A stretch of 64,000 bases of DNA from Trigonopsis variabilis (GCA_003707065.3 PPXM03000011.1:434001-498000), one strand, 5' to 3'. Shown: positions 1 to 11,633, counted from the stretch's first letter. Made by a program: numbers and translations. The notes: generated by a model from the sequence alone, not told the origin.

Positions 1-1179
1 TCTCGCATCGTTCAAGCTCCAAGCATTCCAACAGTGGGCAGCACTGAGCGAGTACTTTGAAGCACTCATCGGTGAACCTGAAAGTATTCGAGATAGAAAA
101 TTTCTTTAATCTTGACCCAACCGTGCGAAAGAAATTCATCCAGCATTGATCGGTAATGAGAAAGGCGCCCCCAAGAGTTAACTGTTCCAGAGACTGAAGG
201 TTGGTGGCATAGTAGTCAAGAACATGATCTTTCAATTGCCCGCACATGTTTAGGTTTAGAGTCGTAAGTAAAGGACAATAACTAGCTATCAGTCTCAATG
301 CATCAGCACTGAGACTAGAACAATCCCAGAGACTGAGCTCTTTTAACTGAGGATCCATAAATAATCGAACCGTCTGGTCAGATAGCGAACGATTTCTTGA
401 TAAAATCCGTGCCAGCTTATCATTATTGATAGCTCCTATATCTCCAAGACTCTCCACATCATCTATATAGCGTGCTATCAAACGAATACATAAATCTTGC
501 AGTTTATGGACGGGATTATAATTAGTCTTATCCAAAAGCGCTTGCGCAACGACCTTCCGCCGTTTTCTATCAGCAGCCTGAACCTTCTTGGCCTCTTTCT
601 CCAATGACGAGTATTTAGCAGAACATTTATGGCAGAGCAGACCTTCTTTGCCGCCAGTAGCAGGTCTTGAATACACTGTGACCGTGAAGCGCACACCACA
701 TTCAGCGCAGAAATCTATAGCTCCATTGTCGGGTCTTGAATAGGGAATATCAGGAATATAATCATCACTGTCTCTTCGCTTTTTCTTTTTCATTCTTCTA
801 CTAGCAGGCCGAACAGGTTCTGCTTCTTCTTCCTCTTCTTGTTCTTGCTCTTGCCCTTCTTCGCTTGCGTGTGCTTGGTCCCTTTCCCCTTCAGCTGTAA
901 CTTCACCTGCACCTTCACCGTCGGGATTCTCGCTTTGCTCACGACTAGTAAACCAAGTCGATCTCCCACCATTAATATCTCTAGCAACGATTCCTTGTTC
1001 CTGTACCACGTCAGTTGAAGGTCCCTAGAACTTCCATACCCTCAAAAATTCAGTCAGAGCAGAGTTCCTATCAGTCAGATGAGTAGCAGATACTTCACTC
1101 ACGGTCCTCGAACTCGGCCGCCAGTCTCCCCATTATTGCGTCTCGTCCGCCGATAGCTGTTATTCCTTATTTTTAGCAT
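1..1179 (-). CDS. RAD7: RAD7-type nucleotide excision repair protein (3' end outside window)
   Basis: Rad7 works with Rad16 in global-genome nucleotide excision repair and as the LRR part of a ubiquitin ligase. The start ATG is at 1179. Two tiny introns, 1068-1102 (35 nt) and 1001-1039 (39 nt), join exons reading GRVRGP, then NSALTEFLR, then EQGI, which is the typical Rad7 N terminus. An acidic, basic-flanked low-complexity stretch follows. Next is the Cys-rich motif DFCAECGVRF...GLLCHKC (about residues 105-130), characteristic of Rad7. Leucine-rich repeats then begin (LKELSLWDCSSLSADALRL and similar) and run off the left edge, so roughly 300 or more residues are missing. No stop interrupts the visible exon 3. 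The exon structure was worked out by eye from the reverse strand. Confidence 0.88.
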
Positions 1180-2513
1180 TATAACACACGATCATCACCT
1201 ACATCTTGGGTCAAAGTTGTGGCGATGGAAGAAGATACGAAGAGATCGTTACATCCTGCCTGGGAGAACTTGTTCTTCCCAAACTGGCAAACTTACTACT
1301 TTACACCATTTGGGTTTCCGTGTACTTGGCTTATTCAACCTGCTCATCTAAAAGTTGCTATGCTATTTAATTATAAAAAATAGACCAGAAGAGAAGAGGA
1401 GGCTATCGTTTCGACCTTGCCGGTCGTCTCACGATTATGTCGAATGGTTCAGACTCATGGATACCCCTACGAGAATTGGATGCAAATAGAAGTCTCCAAT
1501 GAACTGATCCAAGCTTCGCTGCCGAGCGATTTTGATTCTTCTATCGTTCCCAGGCAAAAGCACCGCTGACGGAAAGTAGCAGTGAATCAAGAAGTTGCAT
1601 AACTACATCCAGCAGAGTAGCTAAGACGTGTTCTAAGAATCGTTCTAAGAATCAGTAGAGGCATTTAGTTCAAATTAGGGTTGCTTCAGTCTGTGCCGTA
1701 ATGAGAAATTGGTTCTCCGCGCAGGCTCGTCGTGACTGTAAGAATATTTTGAAATAGCATTTCGGAAGTTTGGAGGCAAAGAGAATGGTCAATATTTCTG
1801 CTACTTTACCAATAAGAAACGCGAAACGAAACGAATTACTGTGTGTGGTAGGCAAAGTTCGAAAATTTGACTCTTTTCCTTCTGGGCTAAGGTCGACGGT
1901 AATGATTGTATAACACTGACAAGTTTCGAGGATCTTATTCAATAATCATAAAATATCATCACTGGAAAAGTAGCTTAGGCTATTGACAGAGTCATGTCTT
2001 GCAGGGATTATTTCGTGCTCATGCTGTTTATAGCCTGGCTTCCTGATAGGTCTACCTCTGTTTCTTGCTCCATAAATTACGTAAGTTCAGAGTTGCCATT
2101 AAATCTCGGCAAATTCTTGGAACCTAAAGCTCGTTGAGATATCATTTCGGTGCATCGATAGTTAGTGGTCCTATGAGAAAGAAGATAGTCCTGAATGACC
2201 AATCGATAGATAGTTCAATAAATATAAAAAAATCAGGGTATATAAATTCATATAAAGCTCGACTATTTGTCATTTCACACATTTCTTGCGAAGCCTGACT
2301 ATTTCTTCTTTTTTGGAGCTGTACTACCTCAGAAAACATCTCCCAGGAGATCATCAAACGATAGAGTTATCGCAATTAATTCAATGAGTATTAAATAGTG
2401 TCATGATATTATCCAGGCTCAATAAAGAAGTCATATAAAGAACTAAACATGTATGTGGTCAGCAACACGCAGTGGGAAGCCAGTTTGTTACCGACGTTAC
2501 TCATCTCGTCAAT
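1180..2513. other. Intergenic region between RAD7 and SAD1
   Basis: This 1.3 kb stretch holds the divergent upstream regions of RAD7 and SAD1. It contains a short direct repeat (GTTCTAAGAATC twice near 1629-1654). Short ORFs, such as one of 52 codons starting at 1225, have no recognisable family. I see no RNA gene. Confidence 0.4.
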
Positions 2514-4043
2514 ATGACTGAACTGGATGGCCGAGCCAGGAAAAGGGTGAAATTTGAGCCCGATTCGGAGGAGCAACCGGCAGAAAAGAATGAAGGAGTT
2601 GGTATAGAAAGCCAAGCTGACGTCGATGCAAGCACCAAGGAGCACGAGATAGAAGAAGACGATGAAAGTAGTGACGACGATATAGAAACGGAACAAGAGA
2701 TCCAACAAGACTTATACCTTGAAACGATCGATAAACGGAACTTGAACTTTGACTTTGAAAAAATTTGCAGCGTTACGTTGAGCAATGTGAATGTCTATGC
2801 TTGTTTAGTGTGCGGAAAGTATTTCCAAGGCCGGGGAAAATCATCGCAAGCCTACTTACATAGCGTAAATGAGGATCATCACCCGTTTATCAATATGAAC
2901 ACATTGAAGGGTTATATCTTACCTGAGGGATACGAGATCCAATCGAGAGTCTTGGATGATATAAAATACGTGATCAATCCCACCTACACCATGGATGACA
3001 TTCGACGTTTGGACGACGTGAAATTGATGAGCTATGATTTGGACCATGAAAAGTATCGTCCGGGATTCATTGGAATGAACAACATTAAACACAATCAGTA
3101 TCTGAATGTGATTGTCCAAGCATTAGCACATGTTGAATTAGTCCGGAACTTCTTTCTTCTAATGAAGGAACAACAGCCATCTCCAAAACATCAATTGGCC
3201 GCGACTACGTCCCTATTGATCCGAAAACTGTGGAATAGCAGGCTCTTTAGGAACCACGTGAGTCCCCATGAGCTACTACAACAAGTGTCGATGCAATCCA
3301 ACAAACGCTTCAAATTGACAGAGCCGGCTGATCCTTTTGACTTTATGACTTGGTATCTGAATGCCCTCCACTTGAGTGTGGGTGGTTCAAAGTCCAAACC
3401 TTCGATAATTTACAAAGCCTTCCAAGGAAACTTGATTATAGAAAGCCAGCAAATAAAAAAGGAAGTTGGCAAAGATCGATTGCAATTCAAGCCAGGTCCA
3501 ATGGATATCCGTGTCTCTCCTTTTCTCTTCTTAAGTCTCGACTTGCCCGCTGCCCCTCTGTTCCAAGACGCCTCCGGAAGAAATCCCATCCCTCAAGTCT
3601 CGCTAAACTCCTTATTGGCCAAGTTTGATGGAGAAACACCCCAAGAACTCAGTGGACAGAGAAAGCGCTACAAACTGACTCGACTACCGCGTTATCTAAT
3701 CTTTGTCATCAAGCGTTTTTCCCATGCGGACGCTGTAGAATCTAGAAACCCGACAATTGTCACCTTCCCCTTGACAGACCTTGATATGGCTCCCTACCTC
3801 AACTCCTCTGCCCCAGACCAACATATTTACTACGACCTTATCGCCAATATAGTGCATGAGTCCGAATTCGCAATTGAAGAAGACGATGTCACGACGGTAA
3901 ATAAAAACCGTTGGAAAGTCCAGCTAAAGGATTCAACAAGAGGAGAATGGATCCAAATCCAAGATCTCGTCGTCGAGCAAATTCAGGAAGAATTGCTGGT
4001 TCTAGGCGAGTCTTACATCCAGATTTGGAAACGCAAGAACTAG
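2514..4043 (+). CDS. SAD1: SAD1/USP39-like tri-snRNP assembly protein
   Basis: Predicted 509 aa, one exon. The frame is open to 2472, but the first ATG in it is 2514. The acidic N terminus is followed by a UBP-type zinc finger (about residues 95-160, with NVYACLVCGKYFQGRG and HSVNEDHH). A ubiquitin-specific-protease fold then starts at GFIGMNNIKHNQYLNVIVQAL. Active USPs have a Cys in the GNTCYMN position. Here it is absent, as in Sad1/USP39, which are catalytically dead splicing factors needed to assemble U4 snRNP with U6 and keep the U4/U6.U5 tri-snRNP stable. The C-terminal part keeps the family block RLPRYLIFVIKRF. It acts in the nucleus. Length and domain order match the family. Confidence 0.92.
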   Translation: MTELDGRARKRVKFEPDSEEQPAEKNEGVGIESQADVDASTKEHEIEEDDESSDDDIETEQEIQQDLYLETIDKRNLNFDFEKICSVTLSNVNVYACLVCGKYFQGRGKSSQAYLHSVNEDHHPFINMNTLKGYILPEGYEIQSRVLDDIKYVINPTYTMDDIRRLDDVKLMSYDLDHEKYRPGFIGMNNIKHNQYLNVIVQALAHVELVRNFFLLMKEQQPSPKHQLAATTSLLIRKLWNSRLFRNHVSPHELLQQVSMQSNKRFKLTEPADPFDFMTWYLNALHLSVGGSKSKPSIIYKAFQGNLIIESQQIKKEVGKDRLQFKPGPMDIRVSPFLFLSLDLPAAPLFQDASGRNPIPQVSLNSLLAKFDGETPQELSGQRKRYKLTRLPRYLIFVIKRFSHADAVESRNPTIVTFPLTDLDMAPYLNSSAPDQHIYYDLIANIVHESEFAIEEDDVTTVNKNRWKVQLKDSTRGEWIQIQDLVVEQIQEELLVLGESYIQIWKRKN

Positions 4044-4439
4044 TAATGCCCTCCAAAATTGCTATGACAAGACTCCATATGTATTCTTTTGTATATTATC
4101 ACACGATTCTAACTCATGTTATCCGTATATTTAGAGCTATAACCGCAGCTCAATAATCTTATGAGAATAGGCATTCATATCATCGTTGAATCCTCACTAA
4201 AACACTACCTCTTCTACCATGTGTTTAGAAGCATCTCATCTGAAGCCATTCAACATACACAGCCAGCCCACATGATCATGGTGTATATGTCGCAGATTTC
4301 ATCCTGATTACCTTTTCTCTTTAGCTAATAGACGCTTCCAAATGACTGGTAGCCTAACGTACCCCGATTGAGCAATGCTGTTACGATGCAGTGACTCGCC
4401 CAGACAAGATGTGTAATCACGTCTTCGCTCTTACTCCCA
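4044..4439. other. Short intergenic region
   Basis: It carries the 3' end of SAD1 and the promoter of the nitronate monooxygenase gene. I see no further gene. Confidence 0.4.
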
Positions 4440-5520
4440 ATGACTCTTCACGCCGACATTCAAGAACCGCTCATTCTCGGAGCTCCAATGCGACTTTTCA
4501 GTGGCTGGAAGCTCGCAGTGGCAGTCTCCGAGGCAGGTGGTCTAGGCTTTATTGGAGCTGGTACAATTGGATTCTTTTCTTTGTGGACTAATACAAGGTT
4601 ACGATTTCGACTCTCTTCCAGCCGACCTCGGCCTGGCCGCCAAAGCGTTACAGCGCTCCCCACATGACTCACTTCCTATAGGCGTAGGGGCCATTTTGTG
4701 GAATGCCGATCCTGAGGCCTTTGTGAAAGCAATTGGGTCCTATCGCCCAGTTGCAATTTGGCTTTTTGCTCCTAAGTCGTTCGACGACATTGAACCCTGG
4801 ATTGCGACTATAAGAAAATCCCCGTCGCTGGAAACGGCAAAGATCCTCGTCCAATTGAACGATGTTTCTGAAGCAATCAAAGCTGTGGATGCTGGCGCGG
4901 ACGCTATTGTGGCTCAAGGTGTAGATGCTGGAGGTCATGGAAAAGGTACCATTGCGAGCATCATTTCTCTCGTTCCTGAGATTAAAGATGTATTACAGGC
5001 TAAAGGCAAACATGTTCCAGTCTATGCTGCCGGTGGTATCGTCGACGGAAGGGGTACTGCTGCAGCATTGGCTCTAGGAGCCGACGGAGTGGTATTAGGC
5101 ACAGCGGTAAGACAATAACTTTTTGAGTAAACTGACCCCTTCCAGCTTTTGGTTTCAGAAGAGTCAACGAGCTCGCAAAAATTTCAGCAGAAGATCATCG
5201 AGACCGAGGATGGGTCCCGAAACACCCGTCGTACTCATCTCTATGACATCGTAAGAGGAACCGGGGGCTGGCCCAAACAATACGATGGACGGGCGATCCT
5301 CAACGATACGTTCTATGACTCTGAAAATGGGGTATCTATTGAAGAGGTTACCGAGCGGTATCGAAACGGAGCAAAAGATGAAGACTATTCTCGTCTGACC
5401 GTTTTTGCAGGCACCGGCGTAGGCTTGATACATAAGGTAAAGCCCGCCAAAGAGATTATCACGGATATCAGAACTCAAGCGAAGTTGGTCCTCCAGCAGA
5501 CCGCCAAACGCTACGCTTAA
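4440..5520 (+). CDS. Nitronate monooxygenase (2-nitropropane dioxygenase family)
   Basis: FMN-dependent enzyme that oxidises alkyl nitronates such as propionate 3-nitronate. Three exons: 4440-4560, 4598-5106 and 5146-5520. The introns 4561-4597 (37 nt, branch-like ACTAAT) and 5107-5145 (39 nt) restore a continuous TIM-barrel protein of 334 aa. The first junction gives GFIGAGYDFDSL. Visible motifs are PLILGAPM near the N terminus, the phosphate/His segment GVDAGGHGKG with the likely catalytic His, and the FMN phosphate loop AAGGIVDGRGTAAALALGADGVVLGT. Length matches fungal NMOs. It is convergent with PRP28, 195 bp away. The exact physiological substrate cannot be read from the sequence. Confidence 0.88.
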
Positions 5521-5715
5521 CTGTCATCGTCTCACATCGTGGAGCATGGATGGGCATAAGCCATTTTCCTTGGTAATACGAAACGATATTATTCTAGCCG
5601 ATAAATATGACAATCAAGCGGTTAGACGCATTTTGACTGTAAAGTGAACTCGGCGATAAAGCAAAATAGAAAACAGAAAAACGAAAACAAACACCGTATA
5701 CCCATAATGTACATT

Positions 5716-7565
5716 TTATTCCTTTATCGTACCTCCCTTGACTCCTGGTTTTACCTGGGCTGCCTCGTGGCGGCGAAGCTCCTCAGGAACTTTCGACACT
5801 GACGACTTTGAAAGCATCTGCCGAAGATCGTAAAAATTATCCGAATCCTCCTCACCCAAGAAGGTGATTGCAACACCAGACTTTCCAGCCCGACCTGTTC
5901 GTCCGATTCGGTGAGTATAAGTCTCAATGTTCTTCGCCATGTTGAAATTAAGGACCAAACTGACGTCAGGAACGTCAATACCTCTTCCTGCTAGATCGGT
6001 AGCCACCAAAGCGTCTGCATCTCCATCACGCAATTGTTTTAGCGCATGTTCTCGTTGCTCTTGAGATTTGCCTCCATGAAGAATAACAGATTTCCATCCG
6101 ATGCTGTTGAGGGAATTTGCAACGGCTTGACAAGCTGTCTTGACATTACAGAAGACGATAACTGGAGGAGCAAACCTTCCTGATTTGAGAATCTCGCACA
6201 TTCGGTGCTTGCGTTTATCATCACCCGAAACAAACTCAACTCGTTGCTCTACGGTATCAACTGCCTGTCCAGCGTTGCCGACGGTCACGATTCCCGGTCG
6301 TCGGAGGTATTTCCTCGTCATTCTTTCAATTGATGGCGGCAAAGTTGCAGTAAACATCATTGTCTGCCGGTACTTGTGTCTTCCATTTTGGGAAGATTCG
6401 TGTTCAGGCTTTATGTTTGACACCGGCATGGCATCCAAGATCTTGTTGACTTGCTCTTCAAAGCCCATATCAACCATGCGATCACATTCATCCATAACGA
6501 CATAACAACATTGGCTAAAGACTAAGACCCGTCGCTCCAAGCAATCGACCAAACGACCAGGTGTCGCGATGACAATCTCGGCCCCGTCTTGCAATTTAAA
6601 TACCTGCTCCTCTATACTGTGACCTCCGACCAGCGATACGCATCTGAAACCCAAACGGCGGGCAAACTTTGTCGCCTCGCTTTCAATTTGCTGAGCCAAT
6701 TCTCTTGTTGGCGCAAGAATGACAGCATAAGGACCATCAGCCTTTGTTATACTGTTTAGTCTAGGTAACTCCATAATGTAGGAAAGTAGAGGCAAGACAA
6801 AAGCAGCAGTTTTGCCACTACCAGTCTCGGCAACACCCAATACATCTCGGTTAGATAGGGCAATAGGGATCGAAGCTCGCTGGATTGGCGTTGGCTCTTT
6901 ATATCCAACCTGGCGAATAGTATCAAGAAGTTCTTGAGGTAAACCTGATTCCCGCCATGATCTCATTGGGTTAGGCAGATGTCCTCCACGAGTTGATATG
7001 CTAAAGTCTTCTTTAAATATCCTCCAATCTCGCTCCTTCATTTGGTTCAATGGCTTTTTCGACCAATGCACATCCTCTTCCGCGGCAGTTTTCGATTTCC
7101 TGATTGCCGCCAGAGAAGGCAGGTCTTTCTTGGAATCTTGAGGCCGTTTTGCTGCCAATTCTCGGATAGGATCATGATCAGCAGCTGTATCATCCTCTGC
7201 ATTCCAGTCAAATACAAATTTCTTGTCTCCAGGTCGTCGTTTCTTGCGCTTATTGGATTCAGCATTGACTCCCAAATACTGCTGTTTTCGAAGCTCAGCT
7301 GATTTATCATCCGAATCTTCAGAAGGTGACGGCCGCTTTAACGGATTGGGGTTGGATTCGGCCTTCGCCACTGTCTTTTTCACCGTAGAATCCCCACCGT
7401 TGATACTCGACCCATCAGCCTTGCGCAGTTTCTTCGGAATATATTTAGGCTGATGTTAGATAAATCGCCTATTTATGGACTTACTTTTTCGGCTTCTTCT
7501 TTGGTCTTTTTCTTCCGGCTTAAGATCTCTTCCAAGGATAGCGGTTCCTTCCTCCCTGTTAGCAT
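5716..7565 (-). CDS. PRP28: PRP28/DDX23-type DEAD-box splicing helicase
   Basis: ATP-dependent RNA helicase that exchanges U1 for U6 at the 5' splice site. Two exons, 7485-7565 and 5716-7449, are separated by a 35-nt intron (7450-7484). The protein is about 604 aa and starts MLTGRKEPLSLEEIL, a Prp28-specific N terminus, followed by PKYIPKKLRKADG. Helicase motifs are visible: Q motif (YKEPTPIQ), motif I AETGSGKTAAF (about residue 234), PTRELA, TPGRL, TATLPP in place of SAT, VATDLAGRGIDV and HRIGRTGRAGKSG. Motif II reads DECD (about residues 347-350) instead of the usual DEAD. DECD is familiar from Sub2/UAP56 but unusual for this family. The strongest alternative is another DEAD-box subfamily, but the N terminus and TAT motif favour Prp28. 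Confidence 0.93.
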
Positions 7566-7906
7566 AATAGGTAGGTTGAGCCGGTGAAAAATTTCGGTAG
7601 CGTCGCAACGACACATGATGTATGATTCCCTACCAAATCAAGAACTGAAGTAACAGGGGCAAAAGCCTTTCAAGACTAAAAGATTCATTGTCTTAAACCT
7701 CGTCTGATTCAAAGACAAGCAAAAGTTAGGATGCAGGGGAAGGGCTAGATTACAGAGACAGATAGTAGGCAGCTACGATAACACAAGATGCATTATTAAA
7801 TTAATTAAGCCTTAAGACGTTCCATTGAGATAAAAATTGAATGTAAAGTGTTAGTACCATTTATATATGAGCCACGGAGATATAGAGAGAAAAGGGGGCT
7901 AGGCCA
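7566..7906. other. Intergenic region PRP28-SCS7
   Basis: 340 bp between two genes on the same strand. It holds the PRP28 promoter and the SCS7 3' end. No gene is seen. Confidence 0.4.
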
Positions 7907-9004
7907 CTAATTGGCTTTGGGTTTTGGGCGTTTAGAAGTATCGACGAGTTCGGTATTGAAAACGGTATCCCAGAATTTCGAAGTCACGCCAAATCCTAAT
8001 TCGTAGTTTTCATAGTGATGACGAAGGTGGTAGCTTTTGAGTTTTGCGAAATATTCGGGAAGCTTGACATGGTGAAGGAAATAGTGAGTCAAGTCGTAAC
8101 AGATGTATCCAAATATTCCTCCAGCGTAGATTGACATACCAATCCAGTAAGGGAATAACGTTTTCGCCAAGCAGTAGAAAGGATAAGCCAAAAATACGAA
8201 TAACGTCGGAGGCATGACCAGTCGATATCGGTCCATGGGGAGATAATGGTGGACACCGTGGAGCAAGAAGTGAAGGGTGTAACAGAGCTGATGCTCGGGC
8301 AAATAATAATCAAGATGGAAAAGAAATCGATGAAGGCAATATTCCACAAAAGTCCAGATAAAAAGGCCAAGTGCAAACAGGAACGCCACAGCATACACGG
8401 GCAAGTGCGCACAGCAGTTGATCAAGCCAAAGATAACACAAGGGCCCCAAATAAGAGGAATGGCAAACCAAGGAGTCAAAGAGAGCGGTTCCAGGAAATT
8501 TCCAAACAATGGGGCACTGCCACTGCCGTAATGTCGAGGTCGATGGACTTGATCTATGTAGAATTCTTTAGTGAACTTTGAAAAGATCATCTGTGGCAAT
8601 AGCGGCCGATTTAGATCCAGAAAATTATGCTGCTTGTAATCATTTTTATAATCCGTTTGTAAAGAGAGCTCTTCTTCGCATTTCAATCCTGTGAGTTCGT
8701 AAGGCACTTCTTGTCCATCTTCATTCGTCATGAGCGTTTCTTCCTCCTCAGGGGTGGCGAGATATCCCACCAGCATCTCCTCCATCATCTCGTATGCACT
8801 TTCGCTATGAAAATGGCTGTCGCCGTCGGCCATAATCTCGGTGACATCCTTGCCTGCATAATCCAGGATCAACGATGACCCGCCCGGATGCTCTTCAAGG
8901 AACGAAGTCACATCATAGACAAGACGATTCTTAAGAGTAACATAGATGGATGACTTGGTCTTATGTCGCTCTAGTTCCGACCTTGAGATTAAAGGAACAC
9001 CCAT
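7907..9004 (-). CDS. SCS7: Sphingolipid fatty acid 2-hydroxylase (SCS7/FAH1/FA2H)
   Basis: Di-iron ER membrane enzyme that 2-hydroxylates the very-long-chain fatty acid of ceramides. 365 aa, one exon. The N-terminal cytochrome b5 domain (about residues 8-85) has the haem-binding EEHPGG and the second His in DSHFHSESA. The C-terminal hydroxylase domain has four membrane-spanning stretches and the His cluster HRFLFH, HFLLHGVHHYLPMD, HYFLHH and YHLRHHYEN. It ends KPKPKAN without an obvious KKXX signal. Fusion of cytochrome b5 to the hydroxylase is the normal arrangement, and length matches yeast Scs7. Confidence 0.95.
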   Translation of the reverse strand: MGVPLISRSELERHKTKSSIYVTLKNRLVYDVTSFLEEHPGGSSLILDYAGKDVTEIMADGDSHFHSESAYEMMEEMLVGYLATPEEEETLMTNEDGQEVPYELTGLKCEEELSLQTDYKNDYKQHNFLDLNRPLLPQMIFSKFTKEFYIDQVHRPRHYGSGSAPLFGNFLEPLSLTPWFAIPLIWGPCVIFGLINCCAHLPVYAVAFLFALGLFIWTFVEYCLHRFLFHLDYYLPEHQLCYTLHFLLHGVHHYLPMDRYRLVMPPTLFVFLAYPFYCLAKTLFPYWIGMSIYAGGIFGYICYDLTHYFLHHVKLPEYFAKLKSYHLRHHYENYELGFGVTSKFWDTVFNTELVDTSKRPKPKAN

Positions 9005-10975
9005 TAGAAGGATGAAAAAAAAGTGACACGCGTGATCTTGTATCGCCAGTTACTGTCTCGCCATGTAGTTTTTGCATTCCAACAACATAGCCCCACTCGC
9101 TCGATTCAACATTCTTTATGCTTAAAATAGACATGTTATTTAATTTTTACTGCAAATTTTCTGTAATGTTATATGACAATAGATGCCATTGATCTACAAA
9201 TTGGATATGCCTTGACAAGACTCCGCTGTCGACACGAAAATACATATGAGAAATTTAACGTAACGTCGAATACCGAGAGAGCACGGCCATGCTATAATGA
9301 AGATAGAACGTAAATGACCCTCATTAGCTTTGTACCGTCTTAGTTGCGCAGTAAAGCTATGTAACAAAACTACAACTAATAACTCACTGTATAATGTGAC
9401 CAACTGCATAAGGTTTTTCACCGAGTGAGCGAGAACAAAGGTCATGAAAACACTGCATTCAAGTGATACTTGGAAGAACGAGAAATATCCAGTTAATGAA
9501 AAGCACTGAGAGTTTCACGCACTCATGCTCAACTGTGATGGCCAATGAGCCGGATGATTGACTAATTCCTCGAGCTTTTCTGAGCTTGGTGATAAGTTCG
9601 GATAGACCCTCAATTGAGAATGGTATATATAGGGACATTACTGTTTTGCTTCAGTCAAAACTAAGCAAGCATCAGAAGATTTTAAGTGAGCAGTTTGAAT
9701 AACAAAAGATTTCCCTGCATCGAATATACTTCTCAACTTTGAAACAATCAATATGAGACAAATAGTTGTTCATGCTTTAAATTAATAGAGTGTCAACATT
9801 TGCTCTGAATTAGATGAACGGTCAATTCCAGCAGAGTCTCTTTTCGCTGATCGTGGAAAGAAAGAGCCAAGCCAGTAATTATTTTCGAGCCTAAATATCT
9901 CGGACGGCAGGAGATTGCTAATATGCATCATGTTTCATAGTGCCGTTTTTAAATGAGGTAGCTTTTCTCGCTTTCACGGTATCACAGATTACGCTGTGCA
10001 CGCGAGCACCTGCTGTCAGACATATTGTGACAAGATAATAGGACGAAGTATATTGTTCTCGTGTTCAGTGAGTTATGGGCAGTCCTTTCTTATCTCTATT
10101 TGGTTGAAGCCATCCGACGTGGCTCCACAGACTTCCAAAGTGGACTAAATAACTAATGAGCGGGTCTCGTTTAACGGAATGCTTGGTCTCAGAATGTCCA
10201 TCTGCCGTCAGATGTATCCTTTCTAAGGCTGCCATCATGCGTTGGGCCAGGAACCAGATACTGCTCAGTTTATCTCTCCTTTTCTTCCTTGCAGATAGAT
10301 TCGTTTTAATGCTATCACCTGCATTTGTCTCAGAAGCTACTATAGTCTATGTCCCGACATATTTTCAATCTTCATGAGTTTTCGATATCTCAAGCTTTCT
10401 TAGGCCATAGGGCTGAATAAAGAAGTATAGTATACACGCCAACCTATTGCCAATTATCTTGGTAAGTTTTTCTTGAAATGTGCTGCAGCCAATTAGTCAA
10501 GTTAAGCTTGATTTGGGAGATGACCAGGTGTGTTGCCGGACCCACGAAATGGGAGAAAGGCGCACGAATACTACTTTCTGGAAGAAGAAAAGTAAACACC
10601 GACGGGTTTACCATAAACTGAAAGATCATTGACCATACAAACTCCTATGTTTTTTATGAATAGCACTAATGACGAAGTAGCGTTCATATTCGCTGTTTTG
10701 ATCGCTGCTAGGATAATAATGACAAAGTTTTCAGCTCATATCGGTCTTTAGCAGGCTACATGACCGGCGTTAGCCTCTTGGAAAAACACCTGCAAGTGTC
10801 ATCTGACAAAAGTTCCATTCTCACGTTGGCATTAGGGTGCTGACTTTAACCGGTTTTTTTGAATACACGACGTTTTCATACCAAAAGAATGGTAAATTGA
10901 GCCATCTTGACGGAAATTGAATGCCAGATTAGGGTTTAGACATGAAAAATTGTTGAATGAGGCTACTACTAATGA

Positions 10976-10981
10976 CACGTG
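10976..10981. promoter_or_regulatory. CACGTG E-box
   Basis: Perfect CACGTG palindrome about 650 bp upstream of the transporter start. bHLH factors such as Pho4 or Cbf1 bind this sequence. Function is inferred only from motif and location. Confidence 0.35.
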
Positions 10982-11414
10982 TGGAATAGCCAAACTACCT
11001 TAAACAGCCAAATCAGGAAGTACCAGGATGGATCAGGCCGCCATGCTGGGACAATAATATGCGAAAAACACAAGCACGAAAAGAATAATGTCGGGATAGC
11101 AAAAAAATCGAGGCTTGGTTCAATTGATCTACAGCTTGCCAAGCAGTTCGAGAAAGTCATCGAAAATACCCAGAAAAGCTTAAACAGTCAAGCGTTTTCA
11201 GGGATGTCTTCTCTACAAAGCTTGTCTCTATTCTACATCTACGAATATCTGCGAATTTTTCGTCCTGCTACGTAGAGAAGGTCATTTACCCCATTCTCCG
11301 TAGACGCGGTTCATGGTATTACAGACTAATTCGATGAACGGCAATCCATATCGGTCCTCGGCCCTAGAACCACCGAATAGTTTTCGACCTGCTCTGCACA
11401 TCGTCGCCAATGTG

Positions 11415-11442
11415 AACGTGCACGTTGTTCGAGGCGCACGTG
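11415..11442. promoter_or_regulatory. Clustered CACGTT/CACGTG boxes (Pho4-like)
   Basis: AACGTGCACGTT at 11415-11426 is a 12-bp perfect palindrome made of two abutting CACGTT sites. It is followed 10 bp later by CACGTG at 11437-11442. The cluster lies about 190-220 bp before the ATG at 11634, a usual distance for an upstream activating site. CACGTG and CACGTT are the high- and low-affinity sites of yeast Pho4, which fits a phosphate-transporter-like gene. Cbf1-type factors bind the same core. Confidence 0.5.
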
Positions 11443-11633
11443 CGACGCCCATTGTAACGGCATAGAGTTATGCATCGGCCAATCACAGCCGGTGCCTGAG
11501 GAACGTGTCAAGCTCCCAAGGCTTGCGCCGCACGCCGCACGATTTGGCAGATGATTTTTTTTTCCCACGCTGAATCTCAGGCATCGCTTTATTAAGGCAC
11601 GGTACCCAGTGGCGTCGACGCATCACTCCAACA

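Larger units (their letters stand above)
9005..11633. other. Long gene-free region upstream of the Pho84-like transporter
   Basis: 2.6 kb without a convincing gene. Short ORFs such as 10156-10377 (73 codons, one hydrophobic stretch) match nothing I recognise. A TATATATAGG box near 9622-9631, followed by a T- and A-rich leader and only a 10-codon ORF from 9757, looks like a promoter without a protein gene. CACGTG-type boxes lie in the right half (see separate entries). Confidence 0.4.

Noticed and set aside
1225-1650. Possible small spliced gene starting at ATG 1225 or 1438
   Set aside because: The frames are short, no family is recognised, and the only intron joining them would be about 23 nt with a poor donor.
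2514-4043. Missing catalytic Cys in the USP domain read as a broken gene
   Set aside because: Loss of the catalytic Cys is the normal state of Sad1/USP39 proteins.
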